8,844 bases of DNA from Spirochaetaceae bacterium (GTDB taxonomy: Bacteria > Spirochaetota > Spirochaetia > Treponematales > Breznakiellaceae): positions 1 through 8,844 of the forward strand of contig JAIRZA010000154.1 of NCBI GenBank assembly GCA_031267475.1, written 5' to 3'. Every line of letters begins with the position of its first letter. Position 1 is the first letter of the stretch. The position numbers were made by a program, and so were the translations under genes. A model generated the notes under the pieces. That model was not told the origin of the DNA and did no database searches. It saw only the letters and a program-made list of their open reading frames with translations. Positions 1 to 6,785 of the stretch are shown in pieces.

Positions 1-263
1 TTTAACAGGAAGGCTGTATTAAAAACTTTTGTATACGGCGCAATATCATTTGCGTATACTTTATATCCGCTTTTCGCGTAGGCCTGGCTGACTCTTGTCG
101 ATCCGGAAAATCCGTCAAACACGGCGGCGTTTTTTGAATCGCATGAAATCTTTTTTGACAGATTTAGTATGTATGGCAGTAATTTAAGTTTAGAGCCGGT
201 ATATTTTATCGTCTGCGTTTCCGGTGCATTTGAAATTAAATCATCAAATAATATTTGTCCCAT
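1..263 (-). CDS. D12-class N6-adenine DNA methyltransferase, N-terminal fragment (runs off window)
   Basis: This partial gene reads leftward from an ATG at 263 and stays open to the window edge, giving 87 residues. KYTGSK (residues 20-25) followed by KLLPYI is the N-terminal hallmark of the Dam/D12 family (MethyltransfD12). VFDGFSGS (48-55) fits the S-adenosylmethionine-binding loop, and YANDIAPY (70-77) fits the following strand. The catalytic DPPY-type motif should lie outside the window. By family, the enzyme methylates adenine in a specific DNA site, either as part of a restriction-modification system or as an orphan. In-frame ATGs at 308 and 350 are alternative starts; none of the three has a strong ribosome binding site. 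I prefer 263 because homologous sequence begins shortly after it and a weak GGGTG precedes it. The region is visibly more AT-rich than the ribosomal operon, which would fit an acquired gene but is not proof. Confidence 0.85.
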   Translation of the reverse strand, partial: MGQILFDDLISNAPETQTIKYTGSKLKLLPYILNLSKKISCDSKNAAVFDGFSGSTRVSQAYAKSGYKVYANDIAPYTKVFNTAFLL

Positions 264-345
264 GGCAATCACCCGTTGGACTTGTTCGATAATCCGGCTG
301 ATTTTCATGAACAATCCGTTTTTAATTTGAGATTCAATCTTTTGT

Positions 346-375
346 ATCATATCATTAACAACATGGGAAATTCAA
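346..375 (-). promoter_or_regulatory. Candidate sigma-70 promoter for the methyltransferase gene
   Basis: On the minus strand there is TTGAAT (375-370, 4 of 6 to the -35 consensus), an 18-base spacer and TATGAT (351-346, 5 of 6 to the -10 consensus). Transcription would start near 339. That would exclude the ATG at 350 as the translation start and leave 308 or 263. This is a consensus match only. Confidence 0.45.
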
Positions 376-475
376 GAAAACAATTTGTTTTATCATAAAC
401 TATGCGCGGAGGCTTTCCGCCAAAAACGCGCCCGTAATCTTAGCACGCAGACGGCTCAAAAAAGCAACCGGCGGC

Positions 476-505
476 GCCTCGGCAATGCAGCGGCATTGCC
501 GAGGC
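476..505. repeat. Perfect 13-bp inverted repeat with 4-base loop
   Basis: The arms 476-488 and 493-505 are exact reverse complements around the loop AGCG. No T-run follows directly on either strand; on the minus strand a run of six T lies about 12 bases further on. It is therefore not a typical intrinsic terminator. It ends 6 bases before the candidate -35 box of the rpsF promoter, upstream of both predicted transcription starts. It could be an operator, a dispersed palindromic repeat, or the remains of a terminator from a lost gene. Confidence 0.8.
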
Positions 506-511
506 AAGTTC

Positions 512-540
512 TTGACGAGGCGGAATAAAAAAGCTAAGGT
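512..540 (+). promoter_or_regulatory. Candidate sigma-70 promoter of the rpsF-dnaB operon
   Basis: TTGACG (512-517, 5 of 6 to the -35 consensus) is followed by a 17-base spacer and TAAGGT (535-540), which keeps the first, second and last bases of the -10 consensus. Transcription would start near 547, giving a leader of about 60 bases before the rpsF ATG. The spacing and position suit an operon promoter, but the -10 match is weak. Confidence 0.5.
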
Positions 541-546
541 ATATCA

Positions 547-608
547 TCCCCTTATCCGCGGGGCCCTAAACAGGCGGGGCGGATCATCTTAGTCCACAAG
601 GAGGACGT
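547..608 (+). promoter_or_regulatory. Structured rpsF leader with strong Shine-Dalgarno; possible S6:S18 autoregulatory site
   Basis: The leader is GC-rich and can fold in competing ways. ATCCGC (554-559) pairs with GCGGAT (579-584), and the enclosed segment can form smaller GC pairings such as 563-565 with 573-575. CCCC (548-551) can instead pair with GGGG (560-563). Many bacteria have an mRNA hairpin containing a CCG trinucleotide in front of rpsF that binds the S6:S18 complex and represses the operon. A CCG at 556-558 makes that plausible here, but I cannot confirm the motif. AAGGAGG at 598-604 is a near-ideal Shine-Dalgarno 4 bases before the rpsF ATG. Confidence 0.4.
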
Positions 609-890
609 ATGAGAAAATATGAGTTGATGGTCATTTTTCCAATGGAGGAAGACCAGCACAAGGAAGGCCGGGAGCGTTTGCTCGCCGATCTGGAGTCCGG
701 CGGCGCCGAAATCGAGAAAGTCGACGAGATAGGCGAGCGCGATTTGGCTTATGAAATTGATAAAAGAACACGAGGGCGCTACGCTCTATTTACGCTGAAA
801 ATCTCTCCAGCGGTTATCGTTAATTTTGACCGTGTTTTTAAACTAAACAACAATCTTGTCAGGTATCTTTTTGTCAGAATAGAAGAGTAA
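609..890 (+). CDS. rpsF: 30S ribosomal protein S6
   Basis: The 93-residue product is full length for a short-type S6. It begins MRKYELMVIF, the typical first beta strand, and contains ERDLAYEI near residues 43-50 followed by GRYALFTL (56-63), the conserved core of the family. It ends at residue 93 without the acidic tail seen in E. coli S6. S6 binds the central domain of 16S rRNA as a heterodimer with S18, whose gene lies two positions downstream. The start is fixed by AAGGAGG 4 bases upstream. It is the first gene of the operon and its stop lies 9 bases before ssb. The rpsF-ssb-rpsR order is widely conserved. Confidence 0.97.
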   Translation: MRKYELMVIFPMEEDQHKEGRERLLADLESGGAEIEKVDEIGERDLAYEIDKRTRGRYALFTLKISPAVIVNFDRVFKLNNNLVRYLFVRIEE

Positions 891-899
891 GGAGCATTT

Positions 900-1394
900 A
901 TGATGGACTTGAATCATGTGTCCCTAATAGGCAGGTTGACGCGAGACGCCGAATATAAAGTGCTGCCAAGCGGTCAGGCCGTGTGTAATTTTTCTATCGC
1001 GGTGAACCGGCGGCGTAAAAACGGCGATTCTTGGGAAGACGAGGCGAATTATTTCGACATTGTTTTATGGGGCAAACAGGCGGATTCGTTGAACCGCTAC
1101 CTTATTAAAGGCAAGCAAATCGGCGTAGACGGAGAGCTTAGGCAGGATAGGTGGCAGCAAGACGGTCAAAATCGTTCAAAAGTGGTAATTTCAGCGATAA
1201 ATGTGCAACTTTTGGGCGGCGGGCCGGGTCAAGGCGGAGCGGGCGCTTCGGGAGGCGGCTCTTATTCCGGTATGCAGGGCGGCTCTTATCCGCAATCCGG
1301 CGGCGGACATTCATACGGCGAAACCAGCGATATGGACGGCGGGGCGAGAAACACCCCTTCCGATCATCAATTTACGGATGACATTCCGTTTTAA
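900..1394 (+). CDS. ssb: Single-stranded DNA-binding protein
   Basis: The 164-residue protein has an N-terminal OB fold (about residues 5-106) with the family pattern NHVSLIGRLTRDAE, then FSIAVNRR and YFDIVLWGKQA. A flexible Gly/Ser-rich linker follows (about 107-155), and the protein ends in the acidic tip DDIPF, the conserved peptide that recruits replication and repair partners. By family it is a homotetramer coating single-stranded DNA at forks. Two adjacent ATGs (900 and 903) share one GGAG at 891-894; spacing of 5 or 8 bases allows either. The linker contains GGSY twice, encoded by a repeated 12-base unit (1254-1265 and 1278-1289), suggesting growth by slippage or duplication. Confidence 0.97.
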   Translation: MMDLNHVSLIGRLTRDAEYKVLPSGQAVCNFSIAVNRRRKNGDSWEDEANYFDIVLWGKQADSLNRYLIKGKQIGVDGELRQDRWQQDGQNRSKVVISAINVQLLGGGPGQGGAGASGGGSYSGMQGGSYPQSGGGHSYGETSDMDGGARNTPSDHQFTDDIPF

Positions 1395-1427
1395 TATGCG
1401 TTGTAAACTTACAAAAGGATAAATTAA

Positions 1428-1751
1428 ATGGCAGAAAATAGATTTATGAACAGGGATGGCGAGCGCCATACAAGAACCGACCGCGGGCAGGACGTCGAAG
1501 GTCGGGACGGCGACGATCGAGGAAGAGGGCGTGGAGGAAAGGTTTTTTTCAAGAAAAAAGTCTGCAAATTCTGTACGCAAAAGCTCAAAATTGATTATAA
1601 GGATACGGACGCGCTGCGCCGTTTTATTACGGAACGCGGCAAGATATTGCCGCGCCGCATTACAGGAACCTGCGCGAAGCACCAGCGGGCATTGGCGGAA
1701 GCGATTAAACGGGCGCGTATCATCGCGTTGTTGCCGTTTGTCGCAAACTAG
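1428..1751 (+). CDS. rpsR: 30S ribosomal protein S18, zinc-binding type with charged N-terminal extension
   Basis: The C-terminal part (about residues 38-107) is the S18 core: FFKKKVCKFC, then LRRFITERGKILPRRITGTCAKHQRALAEAIKRAR. Cys46, Cys49, Cys82 and His85 are placed as the metal ligands of the zinc-binding (C+) form of S18. Residues 1-37 are an extension rich in Arg, Asp and Gly that looks disordered. S18 pairs with S6 on the 30S platform. AAAGGA lies about 9 bases before the ATG. The gene sits 33 bases after ssb and 28 before rplI. A second ATG at residue 7 exists but has no better binding site. Confidence 0.96.
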   Translation: MAENRFMNRDGERHTRTDRGQDVEGRDGDDRGRGRGGKVFFKKKVCKFCTQKLKIDYKDTDALRRFITERGKILPRRITGTCAKHQRALAEAIKRARIIALLPFVAN

Positions 1752-1779
1752 CGTCCGCTTGAGCACTTAGGAGTCCAAT

Positions 1780-2406
1780 ATGAACATGAAAGTTATTTTG
1801 AACAAAGATATTTCTACACTTGGCGAGGAAGGCGATGTAAAAGAAGTCGCTAAAGGCTACGCCAGAAACTTTTTATTTCCGCGCGGAATCGCCTTGCCGT
1901 ATACGGCAGGGACATTAAAACTGTTCGAGGCGCGAAAAGAAGAGATAGCGGAGCGCAAGAAGCTAAAAAGGCAGGATGCCGCAAGCATTAAGGAACGGCT
2001 GGAGGCGCTGGAATTGTTGATAACAATGCCGGCGGGCGCTAACGGAAAACTTTACGGAGCGGTTACCAGCCATTCAATAATGGAAGAGCTGGCGAAGCTG
2101 GATATTCAGATTGAGCGCAAGCGTATAGAAATACCAGGAAACACCATTAAGAGCACCGGCAAGTATAAGTTTTCCGTTAAATTATACGGAAACACCACCG
2201 CCGAGATGCTTATCGGCATAAGCGCGCAAGAAGTAAAAGCGGCCGCGAAAGAAGCCGCCTCCAACAGGGACAGGCGTAAACGCCCGCACGAAACGCGGAC
2301 GGACAACGCCGCGTCTTCCGGCGTTGCGGCGGCGGCGGACGCGCCTGTTGTTGACGCGCCGGATACCGCGGCGGCCGTCGCTGAAGCCAACGCCGCATCA
2401 GAGTAA
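1780..2406 (+). CDS. rplI: 50S ribosomal protein L9 with Ala-rich C-terminal extension
   Basis: The N-terminal rRNA-binding domain carries the L9 signature GEEGDVKEVAKGYARNFLFP (residues 15-34). It is followed by the long connecting helix (about 45-78) and the C-terminal domain (about 80-152, including GKLYGAVTS and KYKFSVKLYG). L9 binds 23S rRNA near the base of the L1 stalk and protrudes from the ribosome. Most L9 proteins have about 150 residues; this one has 208. The extra 55 begin with a basic patch (SNRDRRKRPH, 161-170) and continue as an Ala/Asp-rich tail that is probably disordered. GGAG lies 6 bases before the ATG. ATG codons 1 and 3 are both possible starts. Confidence 0.95.
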   Translation: MNMKVILNKDISTLGEEGDVKEVAKGYARNFLFPRGIALPYTAGTLKLFEARKEEIAERKKLKRQDAASIKERLEALELLITMPAGANGKLYGAVTSHSIMEELAKLDIQIERKRIEIPGNTIKSTGKYKFSVKLYGNTTAEMLIGISAQEVKAAAKEAASNRDRRKRPHETRTDNAASSGVAAAADAPVVDAPDTAAAVAEANAASE

Positions 2407-2415
2407 ACGCGCTAT

Positions 2416-3765
2416 ATGCCCAAAAGCACGGTTGCGTCCGCGCTGAAAGATAAGATACCTCCTCATAATGATGATGCTGAACGCGCGGCGTTAGGCGCGA
2501 TGTTGTTGGACGCGGAGGCTGTGCCCGCCGCTCAACAATATCTGCGCCCGGAGGATTTTTATTCAAGCGCCAACAGCCGGATATACAAGGCTATTCGCGC
2601 TTTGTACGACGACGGCGGCAAGAAAGCGGACATAATTACCGTCCGGGACGCTCTACAGCAGGCGGGGGATCTTGAATCCGCCGGCGGTGAAGCCTATGTC
2701 GCCTCTTTGACCAATGTTGTGCCGACCAGCGCCAACATAGAATATTACGCTCAAATTGTGCAGGACTGCGCCTTGCGCCGCGCCCTCATTCAAGCAGCCG
2801 CAAAAATCAGCGCCTATTCCTACGATATTTCGGAGGACGCGAGCCTTCTTTTGGAAAAGGCGCAGCAGCTTGTCTTTGATCTAACAGACCGGAAACGGGT
2901 TTTGAGCTTCCGCAGTGTGCATGAAACGGTTCCCGAAGCCATAGACCGCATTGAAAAACTGTATCACTCCAAGGATGCGTTTACCGGCGTGCCTTCCGGC
3001 TTTGAGGAGCTTGACAGGATGACTTCGGGTTTCCAAAACGCGGAAATGATAGTGATAGGGGCGCGGCCTTCCATCGGGAAAACAGCTTTCGCGCTGAATA
3101 TGGCCGCCAATATAGCGGTAAAAGACAGGCGGCCCGCCGCGTTTTTTACACTTGAGATGACGGATGTCGCGCTTGCGACACGGCTTATCTCCGCCGAAGC
3201 GCACGTTGATTCAAATTCACTCAAAACCGGTTTTGTTAAAGCGTCTGATTTTGAAAGGATTTTGGAGGCGGCGGGGCGTATATACGACGCGCCTTTGTAT
3301 ACGGTGGATATGCCGAACATGAAGCTGCTCGACCTTAGAACGCAGGCTCGCAGGCTGCGCTCCATGAAACAGGTTGAAATAATCTTTATTGACTATCTTG
3401 GGCTAATCAGCACGGAGGATACGAATACGCCGCGCTTTGAACAGGTCGCCGAGATTTCGCGTTCATTGAAGGGATTGGCGCGGGAACTCAATATACCCAT
3501 AGTCGCTCTTTCGCAGATAGGCCGCCCGGCGGAGGGCGCGCGCCCGAACCTCGCCTCGCTTAGGGATTCGGGCGCTGTTGAGCAGGACGCCGATATGGTG
3601 ATGTTTCTGCACCGCGAGCGCAAGCAGGAGACAAGGCCGGGCGAACCCGCGCCCGAAGCGATTGAAACAGAGTTAATCATCGCAAAACAGCGCAATGGCC
3701 CGGTGGGAACGGTTAATCTGGGATTTCGTCCTAAATACACCGAATTTGTCGGGATGACTAAGTAG
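2416..3765 (+). CDS. dnaB: Replicative DNA helicase DnaB
   Basis: The 449-residue protein matches the usual DnaB length. The N-terminal domain starts with PPHNDDAERAALGAMLLD (15-32). The RecA-like C-terminal domain contains Walker A GARPSIGKT (215-223, Lys222), the catalytic glutamate in FFTLEM (Glu247), Walker B IIFIDY (322-327, Asp326), and SLRDSGAVEQDAD (381-393). It forms a hexameric ring that unwinds DNA at the fork. The Walker A has Ile where most DnaB proteins have Met. The segment after LSQ (IGRPAEGARPN) is a few residues shorter than in E. coli-type DnaB and, as I recall, resembles treponemal forms. No clear Shine-Dalgarno precedes the ATG. It lies 9 bases after rplI, so translation is probably coupled. 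Confidence 0.96.
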   Translation: MPKSTVASALKDKIPPHNDDAERAALGAMLLDAEAVPAAQQYLRPEDFYSSANSRIYKAIRALYDDGGKKADIITVRDALQQAGDLESAGGEAYVASLTNVVPTSANIEYYAQIVQDCALRRALIQAAAKISAYSYDISEDASLLLEKAQQLVFDLTDRKRVLSFRSVHETVPEAIDRIEKLYHSKDAFTGVPSGFEELDRMTSGFQNAEMIVIGARPSIGKTAFALNMAANIAVKDRRPAAFFTLEMTDVALATRLISAEAHVDSNSLKTGFVKASDFERILEAAGRIYDAPLYTVDMPNMKLLDLRTQARRLRSMKQVEIIFIDYLGLISTEDTNTPRFEQVAEISRSLKGLARELNIPIVALSQIGRPAEGARPNLASLRDSGAVEQDADMVMFLHRERKQETRPGEPAPEAIETELIIAKQRNGPVGTVNLGFRPKYTEFVGMTK

Positions 3766-3775
3766 CCGTCCGCCT

Positions 3776-3791
3776 AAAAAACGCGCCGCGT
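3776..3791 (-). terminator. Weak candidate intrinsic terminator downstream of glmS
   Basis: On the minus strand a 4-bp stem (ACGC/GCGT, loop GGC, 3791-3781) is followed by a run of six T (3781-3776). The stem is short, and it lies about 80 bases beyond the glmS stop in the convergent gap. No T-tailed hairpin is visible for dnaB on the plus strand. Another small hairpin without a T-run lies at 3852-3866. Confidence 0.3.
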
Positions 3792-3869
3792 ATTCGTCCA
3801 TAAGCCGCCGCCGCCCCCGTTAAAATCCATATCCTTTGCGGAATGCCGCCCCGCCTGTGCAAGGCGCGG

Positions 3870-5714
3870 TCATTCTACGGTAACGCTTTTTGCAAGATTG
3901 CGCGGTTTATCCGGATCGTTCCCGCGCTGGACTGCGCAGTAGTATGAAAACAGCTGCGCCGGTATCACCGAAAGCAGCGGCGAAAAACAATCTTCCGTTT
4001 TGGGCAGCGTGAAGATTTCGTCCGTTATCGTGTTGAATGAATCTACGCGGTCACACGTTATCACAAGAGAAGACGCGCCCCGCGAACTTACCTCGCGTAT
4101 GTTGGAAATCATCTTTTCGAACAACTCCTTTTGTGTCGCAAACGCTATTACAAGTGTGCCGTCGTCAATAAGCGCGATAGGTCCGTGTTTCAATTCGCCC
4201 GCGGCAAAGGCTTCGGAGTGTGTGTAGCTTATCTCTTTTAATTTTAGGGCGCTTTCCATGCTTACCGGATAATCAAACTGCCTGCCCATGAAAAACATTT
4301 TTGTTTTGTTGTATTGCCGCGCCGCAAAGCGCTGGATTATTTCTTTTTTATCTAATATCCGCCGCGCCTGCGCCGGAATTGCGGAAAGCGCCGTGATGTA
4401 TTTTTTGTAGGGTTCGTCTGCAATATGCCCGCGAAAACGTCCCAGTTCAAGCGCTAAAAGATATACACACATCATCTGGGACGTAAACGCCTTTGTAGAG
4501 GCGACGGCGATCTCCGGACCGGCGTAGGTGTAAACAACAACATCGGCTTCGCGTGATAAAGTTGAGCCGGGCGCGTTTGTTACGGCGATGACGCGCGCGC
4601 CGTTTTGTTTCATAAGCCGCGCCGCCGCGAGTGTGTCCGCCGTCTCGCCGGATTGACTTATCACGATAAATATATCGCGTTTATCGAATATCGGGTTGCG
4701 GTAGCGGTATTCAGACGCGAGATCGACTGCCACAGGAATACGGGCAAAATGTTCGAAGGCGTATTTGCCGATTACAGCCGCGTTATACGCCGTGCCGCAC
4801 GCGGCAATCACTATGCGCCTTGCCGCCGCCCAGCTTTCATCTAATTTTATTTCGTCAAAATCGACTACGGGATTATTAAGCGCGCTCTTTTTTAAGCGCG
4901 GAAGCAGAGCGTTTTCCATCGCTTTCGGCTGCTCAAAGATTTCTTTTAGCATAAAATGCGGAAAGTTGTTTTTTTCGGCGCTGCCGGCGTCCCAATCAAT
5001 ACGCGCCGTTTCACGCAGAATAACCTCGCCGTCATTGCCGCGCAACTCTATGTGATCCTCGTACAGAACGGCGATTTCTCCGTTATTCAAAAAATATACA
5101 TCCCGCGTGTATTCAAGAAGCGCCGGAACATCGGAGGCGATGAAAGAGCCTGCCGCGCCGCAGCCGGCTATCAGCGGACTGTCTTTGCGTACAGCTATTA
5201 TTCTATCAGGATAATCAGAGCAGACGACCGCAAGCGCGTAAGAGCCGTTCAGCAATTTTAGTGTCTCCATAACGGCTTGCAGCAGAGCGCCCTCTCCGCT
5301 CCGGTAAAAATAATTTATTATGTGAACAATTACTTCCGTGTCGGTATCGCTTTGAAAAACAACACCGCGGCTCTGCAACGATTGTTTAAGTTTTACATAG
5401 TTTTCGATTATGCCGTTATGCACGATTGCGATGTTGCCGCCGGAATCCGTGTGCGGATGTGAATTTGCGTCCGAAGGTTCGCCGTGTGTAGCCCAGCGTG
5501 TATGTCCTATGCCGGATTGTCCGTTCAAAGGGTTTTCCAGCAGAGTTTCTTCTAACGAGTTTATCCGCCCTTTCATTTTGCGGACAAAAATTTTTCCGTT
5601 ACGCATCACCGCGATTCCGGCTGAATCGTAACCCCTGTATTCAAGTTTTTTCAGTGTCTGTATCAAAATCGGCGACGCTTCTTCATTTCCAATATATCCG
5701 GTGATTCCGCACAT
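3870..5714 (-). CDS. glmS: Glutamine--fructose-6-phosphate aminotransferase (isomerizing)
   Basis: GlmS converts fructose-6-phosphate and glutamine into glucosamine-6-phosphate, the entry step to UDP-N-acetylglucosamine for cell-wall and glycoconjugate synthesis. The 614 residues are full length. Residues 1-235 form the class II glutaminase domain: Cys2 is the N-terminal nucleophile after Met removal, with EYRGYDSAG (25-33) and GIGHTRWATHG (68-78). Two SIS sugar-binding domains follow (about 295-425 and 465-600), with CGTAYNA (306-312), SQSGETADT (353-361), KEISY (Glu494), KHGP (His510) and the terminal NLAKSVTVE (Lys609, by family the residue that binds the sugar). GGGAG lies 6 bases before the ATG. 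The upstream reductase stops only 3 bases before the start, so the two are probably translationally coupled. Coding sequence fills the upstream side, so there is no room for a glmS ribozyme. Confidence 0.97.
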   Translation of the reverse strand: MCGITGYIGNEEASPILIQTLKKLEYRGYDSAGIAVMRNGKIFVRKMKGRINSLEETLLENPLNGQSGIGHTRWATHGEPSDANSHPHTDSGGNIAIVHNGIIENYVKLKQSLQSRGVVFQSDTDTEVIVHIINYFYRSGEGALLQAVMETLKLLNGSYALAVVCSDYPDRIIAVRKDSPLIAGCGAAGSFIASDVPALLEYTRDVYFLNNGEIAVLYEDHIELRGNDGEVILRETARIDWDAGSAEKNNFPHFMLKEIFEQPKAMENALLPRLKKSALNNPVVDFDEIKLDESWAAARRIVIAACGTAYNAAVIGKYAFEHFARIPVAVDLASEYRYRNPIFDKRDIFIVISQSGETADTLAAARLMKQNGARVIAVTNAPGSTLSREADVVVYTYAGPEIAVASTKAFTSQMMCVYLLALELGRFRGHIADEPYKKYITALSAIPAQARRILDKKEIIQRFAARQYNKTKMFFMGRQFDYPVSMESALKLKEISYTHSEAFAAGELKHGPIALIDDGTLVIAFATQKELFEKMISNIREVSSRGASSLVITCDRVDSFNTITDEIFTLPKTEDCFSPLLSVIPAQLFSYYCAVQRGNDPDKPRNLAKSVTVE

Positions 5715-5717
5715 AAT

Positions 5718-6728
5718 TTACTCCCGCAGAAAAGTTTTATAGTCAACGTAATTTTTTTTAAGCAGCGCGGGCGGATCGAGGCCGTAGGGACAATGTTCTT
5801 TGCAATGCCCGCAGTTTATGCAGTTATTAATTTTTTCCATCTCCCGCCGCCACTGTTCCGTAAGCCATTGCTCCGGAGGCATACGCCGCAAAAGCAGCGA
5901 CATACGCGCGCAGTTAAATATCTTTATTCCGGCGGGGCAAGGAAGGCAGTATCCGCAGCTTCGGCAAAAATCCCCTTGAAGCTCGGCGCGCTCCCGCTCA
6001 ATCCACGCCGATTGAGCGGCGTCCGGCGCGTTTTCATTTTTTATCGCGGATTTCAGCTTTTCAAGCTCGTCCATAGTTTGAATACCCCAGACCGGCGCGA
6101 CTCCGCTTTGCGTATTCATAAACGCGACGGCGGCTTCGATATTGTTCAAAAGACCGCCGCAAAGCGCTTTCATGGCGATGAAACCTATATTCGTCTCTTC
6201 GCAGAATTTTACAAGCTCAATTTCCTTTTCGTTTGAAATGTAGCTAAACGGAAATTGTAGTGTGTCGTACAAACCGCTTTGCGCCGCTTCAAACGCCGCG
6301 CCTATTCTGTGGTTTGTGATTCCAATGAAGCGTATCTTTCCCGCATTCTTCGCTTCTAGCGCCGCCTCGTAAAGGCCGCTGCCGTCGTCCGGTTTAGGGA
6401 TGCGCTCAGGGTTGTGGAATTGATACACATCGATATAATCTGTTTTCAAAAACCGCAGGCTTGTTTCCAAATGCGCGTTCAATTCGCCGCCGTCCGCCGC
6501 TGTTGTTTTTGTCGCAAGGATAATTTGCTTGCGCTCGCCTCCCAGCGCGCGTCCGATTTTTTCTTCGCTGTCTGTATACATACGCGCCGTGTCAAAGTAA
6601 TTTATACCCGCGTCAAAAGCGCCGCGCAGTATCAGAGCGGCCTCGCTGATTGAGCGTCTTTGAATAGGCAGCGCCCCGAATCCGTTTTTATTTATAGTAA
6701 GTCCTGTACGTCCTAATTTTATCGTCAT
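5718..6728 (-). CDS. Aldo/keto reductase with C-terminal [4Fe-4S] ferredoxin-like domain
   Basis: Residues 1-230 form an aldo/keto reductase barrel beginning KLGRTGLTINKNGFGALPIQ. The expected catalytic tetrad is present: Asp46, Tyr51, Lys74 and His105 (in FDTARMY, LATKT and QFHNPE). The C-terminal part carries two cysteine motifs: Cys255, 258, 261 and 264 in CRSCGYCLPCPAGI, and Cys303, 306, 309 and 313 in CINCGHCKEHCPYG. Both are of the kind that bind [4Fe-4S] clusters. This architecture matches the COG1453-type oxidoreductases common in anaerobes; their substrates are mostly unknown. A GAGG lies 6 bases before the ATG. It ends 3 bases before glmS. The 57-base gap upstream has no convincing promoter. 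Confidence 0.92.
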   Translation of the reverse strand: MTIKLGRTGLTINKNGFGALPIQRRSISEAALILRGAFDAGINYFDTARMYTDSEEKIGRALGGERKQIILATKTTAADGGELNAHLETSLRFLKTDYIDVYQFHNPERIPKPDDGSGLYEAALEAKNAGKIRFIGITNHRIGAAFEAAQSGLYDTLQFPFSYISNEKEIELVKFCEETNIGFIAMKALCGGLLNNIEAAVAFMNTQSGVAPVWGIQTMDELEKLKSAIKNENAPDAAQSAWIERERAELQGDFCRSCGYCLPCPAGIKIFNCARMSLLLRRMPPEQWLTEQWRREMEKINNCINCGHCKEHCPYGLDPPALLKKNYVDYKTFLRE

Positions 6729-6785
6729 TTACAGCCTCATTCATTCGCAAGCGGATTTAATATTCAAGCCATACGGCGGGGCGGC

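Larger units (their letters stand above)
264..608. other. Divergent intergenic region
   Basis: This 345-base stretch separates the leftward methyltransferase gene from the rightward rpsF operon. Its left third is AT-rich and contains in-frame upstream extensions of the methyltransferase and a candidate minus-strand promoter. Its middle is GC-rich, with a short imperfect hairpin near 404-431 and a perfect 13-bp hairpin at 476-505. Its right end holds the candidate rpsF promoter, a structured leader and a strong Shine-Dalgarno sequence. I see no tRNA, small gene or complete repeat element in it. Confidence 0.7.

Noticed and set aside
404..431. GC-rich short inverted repeats (GCGGA/TCCGC and GCGCG/CGCGC)
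   Set aside because: The pairings are 5 bp each, conflict in part with each other and are expected by chance in such composition.
1311..1766. 151-codon open frame on the minus strand opposite ssb and rpsR
   Set aside because: It lies wholly opposite two well-supported genes, has no recognisable domain and is explained as a shadow of GC-biased codons.
2964..3365. 133-codon minus-strand frame opposite dnaB
   Set aside because: It is antisense to the conserved DnaB helicase domain and has no family resemblance.
3852..3866. Hairpin CGCCT/AGGCG just after the glmS stop
   Set aside because: The stem is only 5 bp and no T-run follows on either strand, so it is not called a terminator.
5715..5870. 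Possible glmS ribozyme upstream of glmS
   Set aside because: The reductase gene ends 3 bases before glmS, leaving no leader, and no ribozyme core was recognised.
5793..6236. 147-codon plus-strand frame opposite the aldo/keto reductase
   Set aside because: The reductase on the other strand has a full catalytic tetrad and cysteine motifs; this frame has none.
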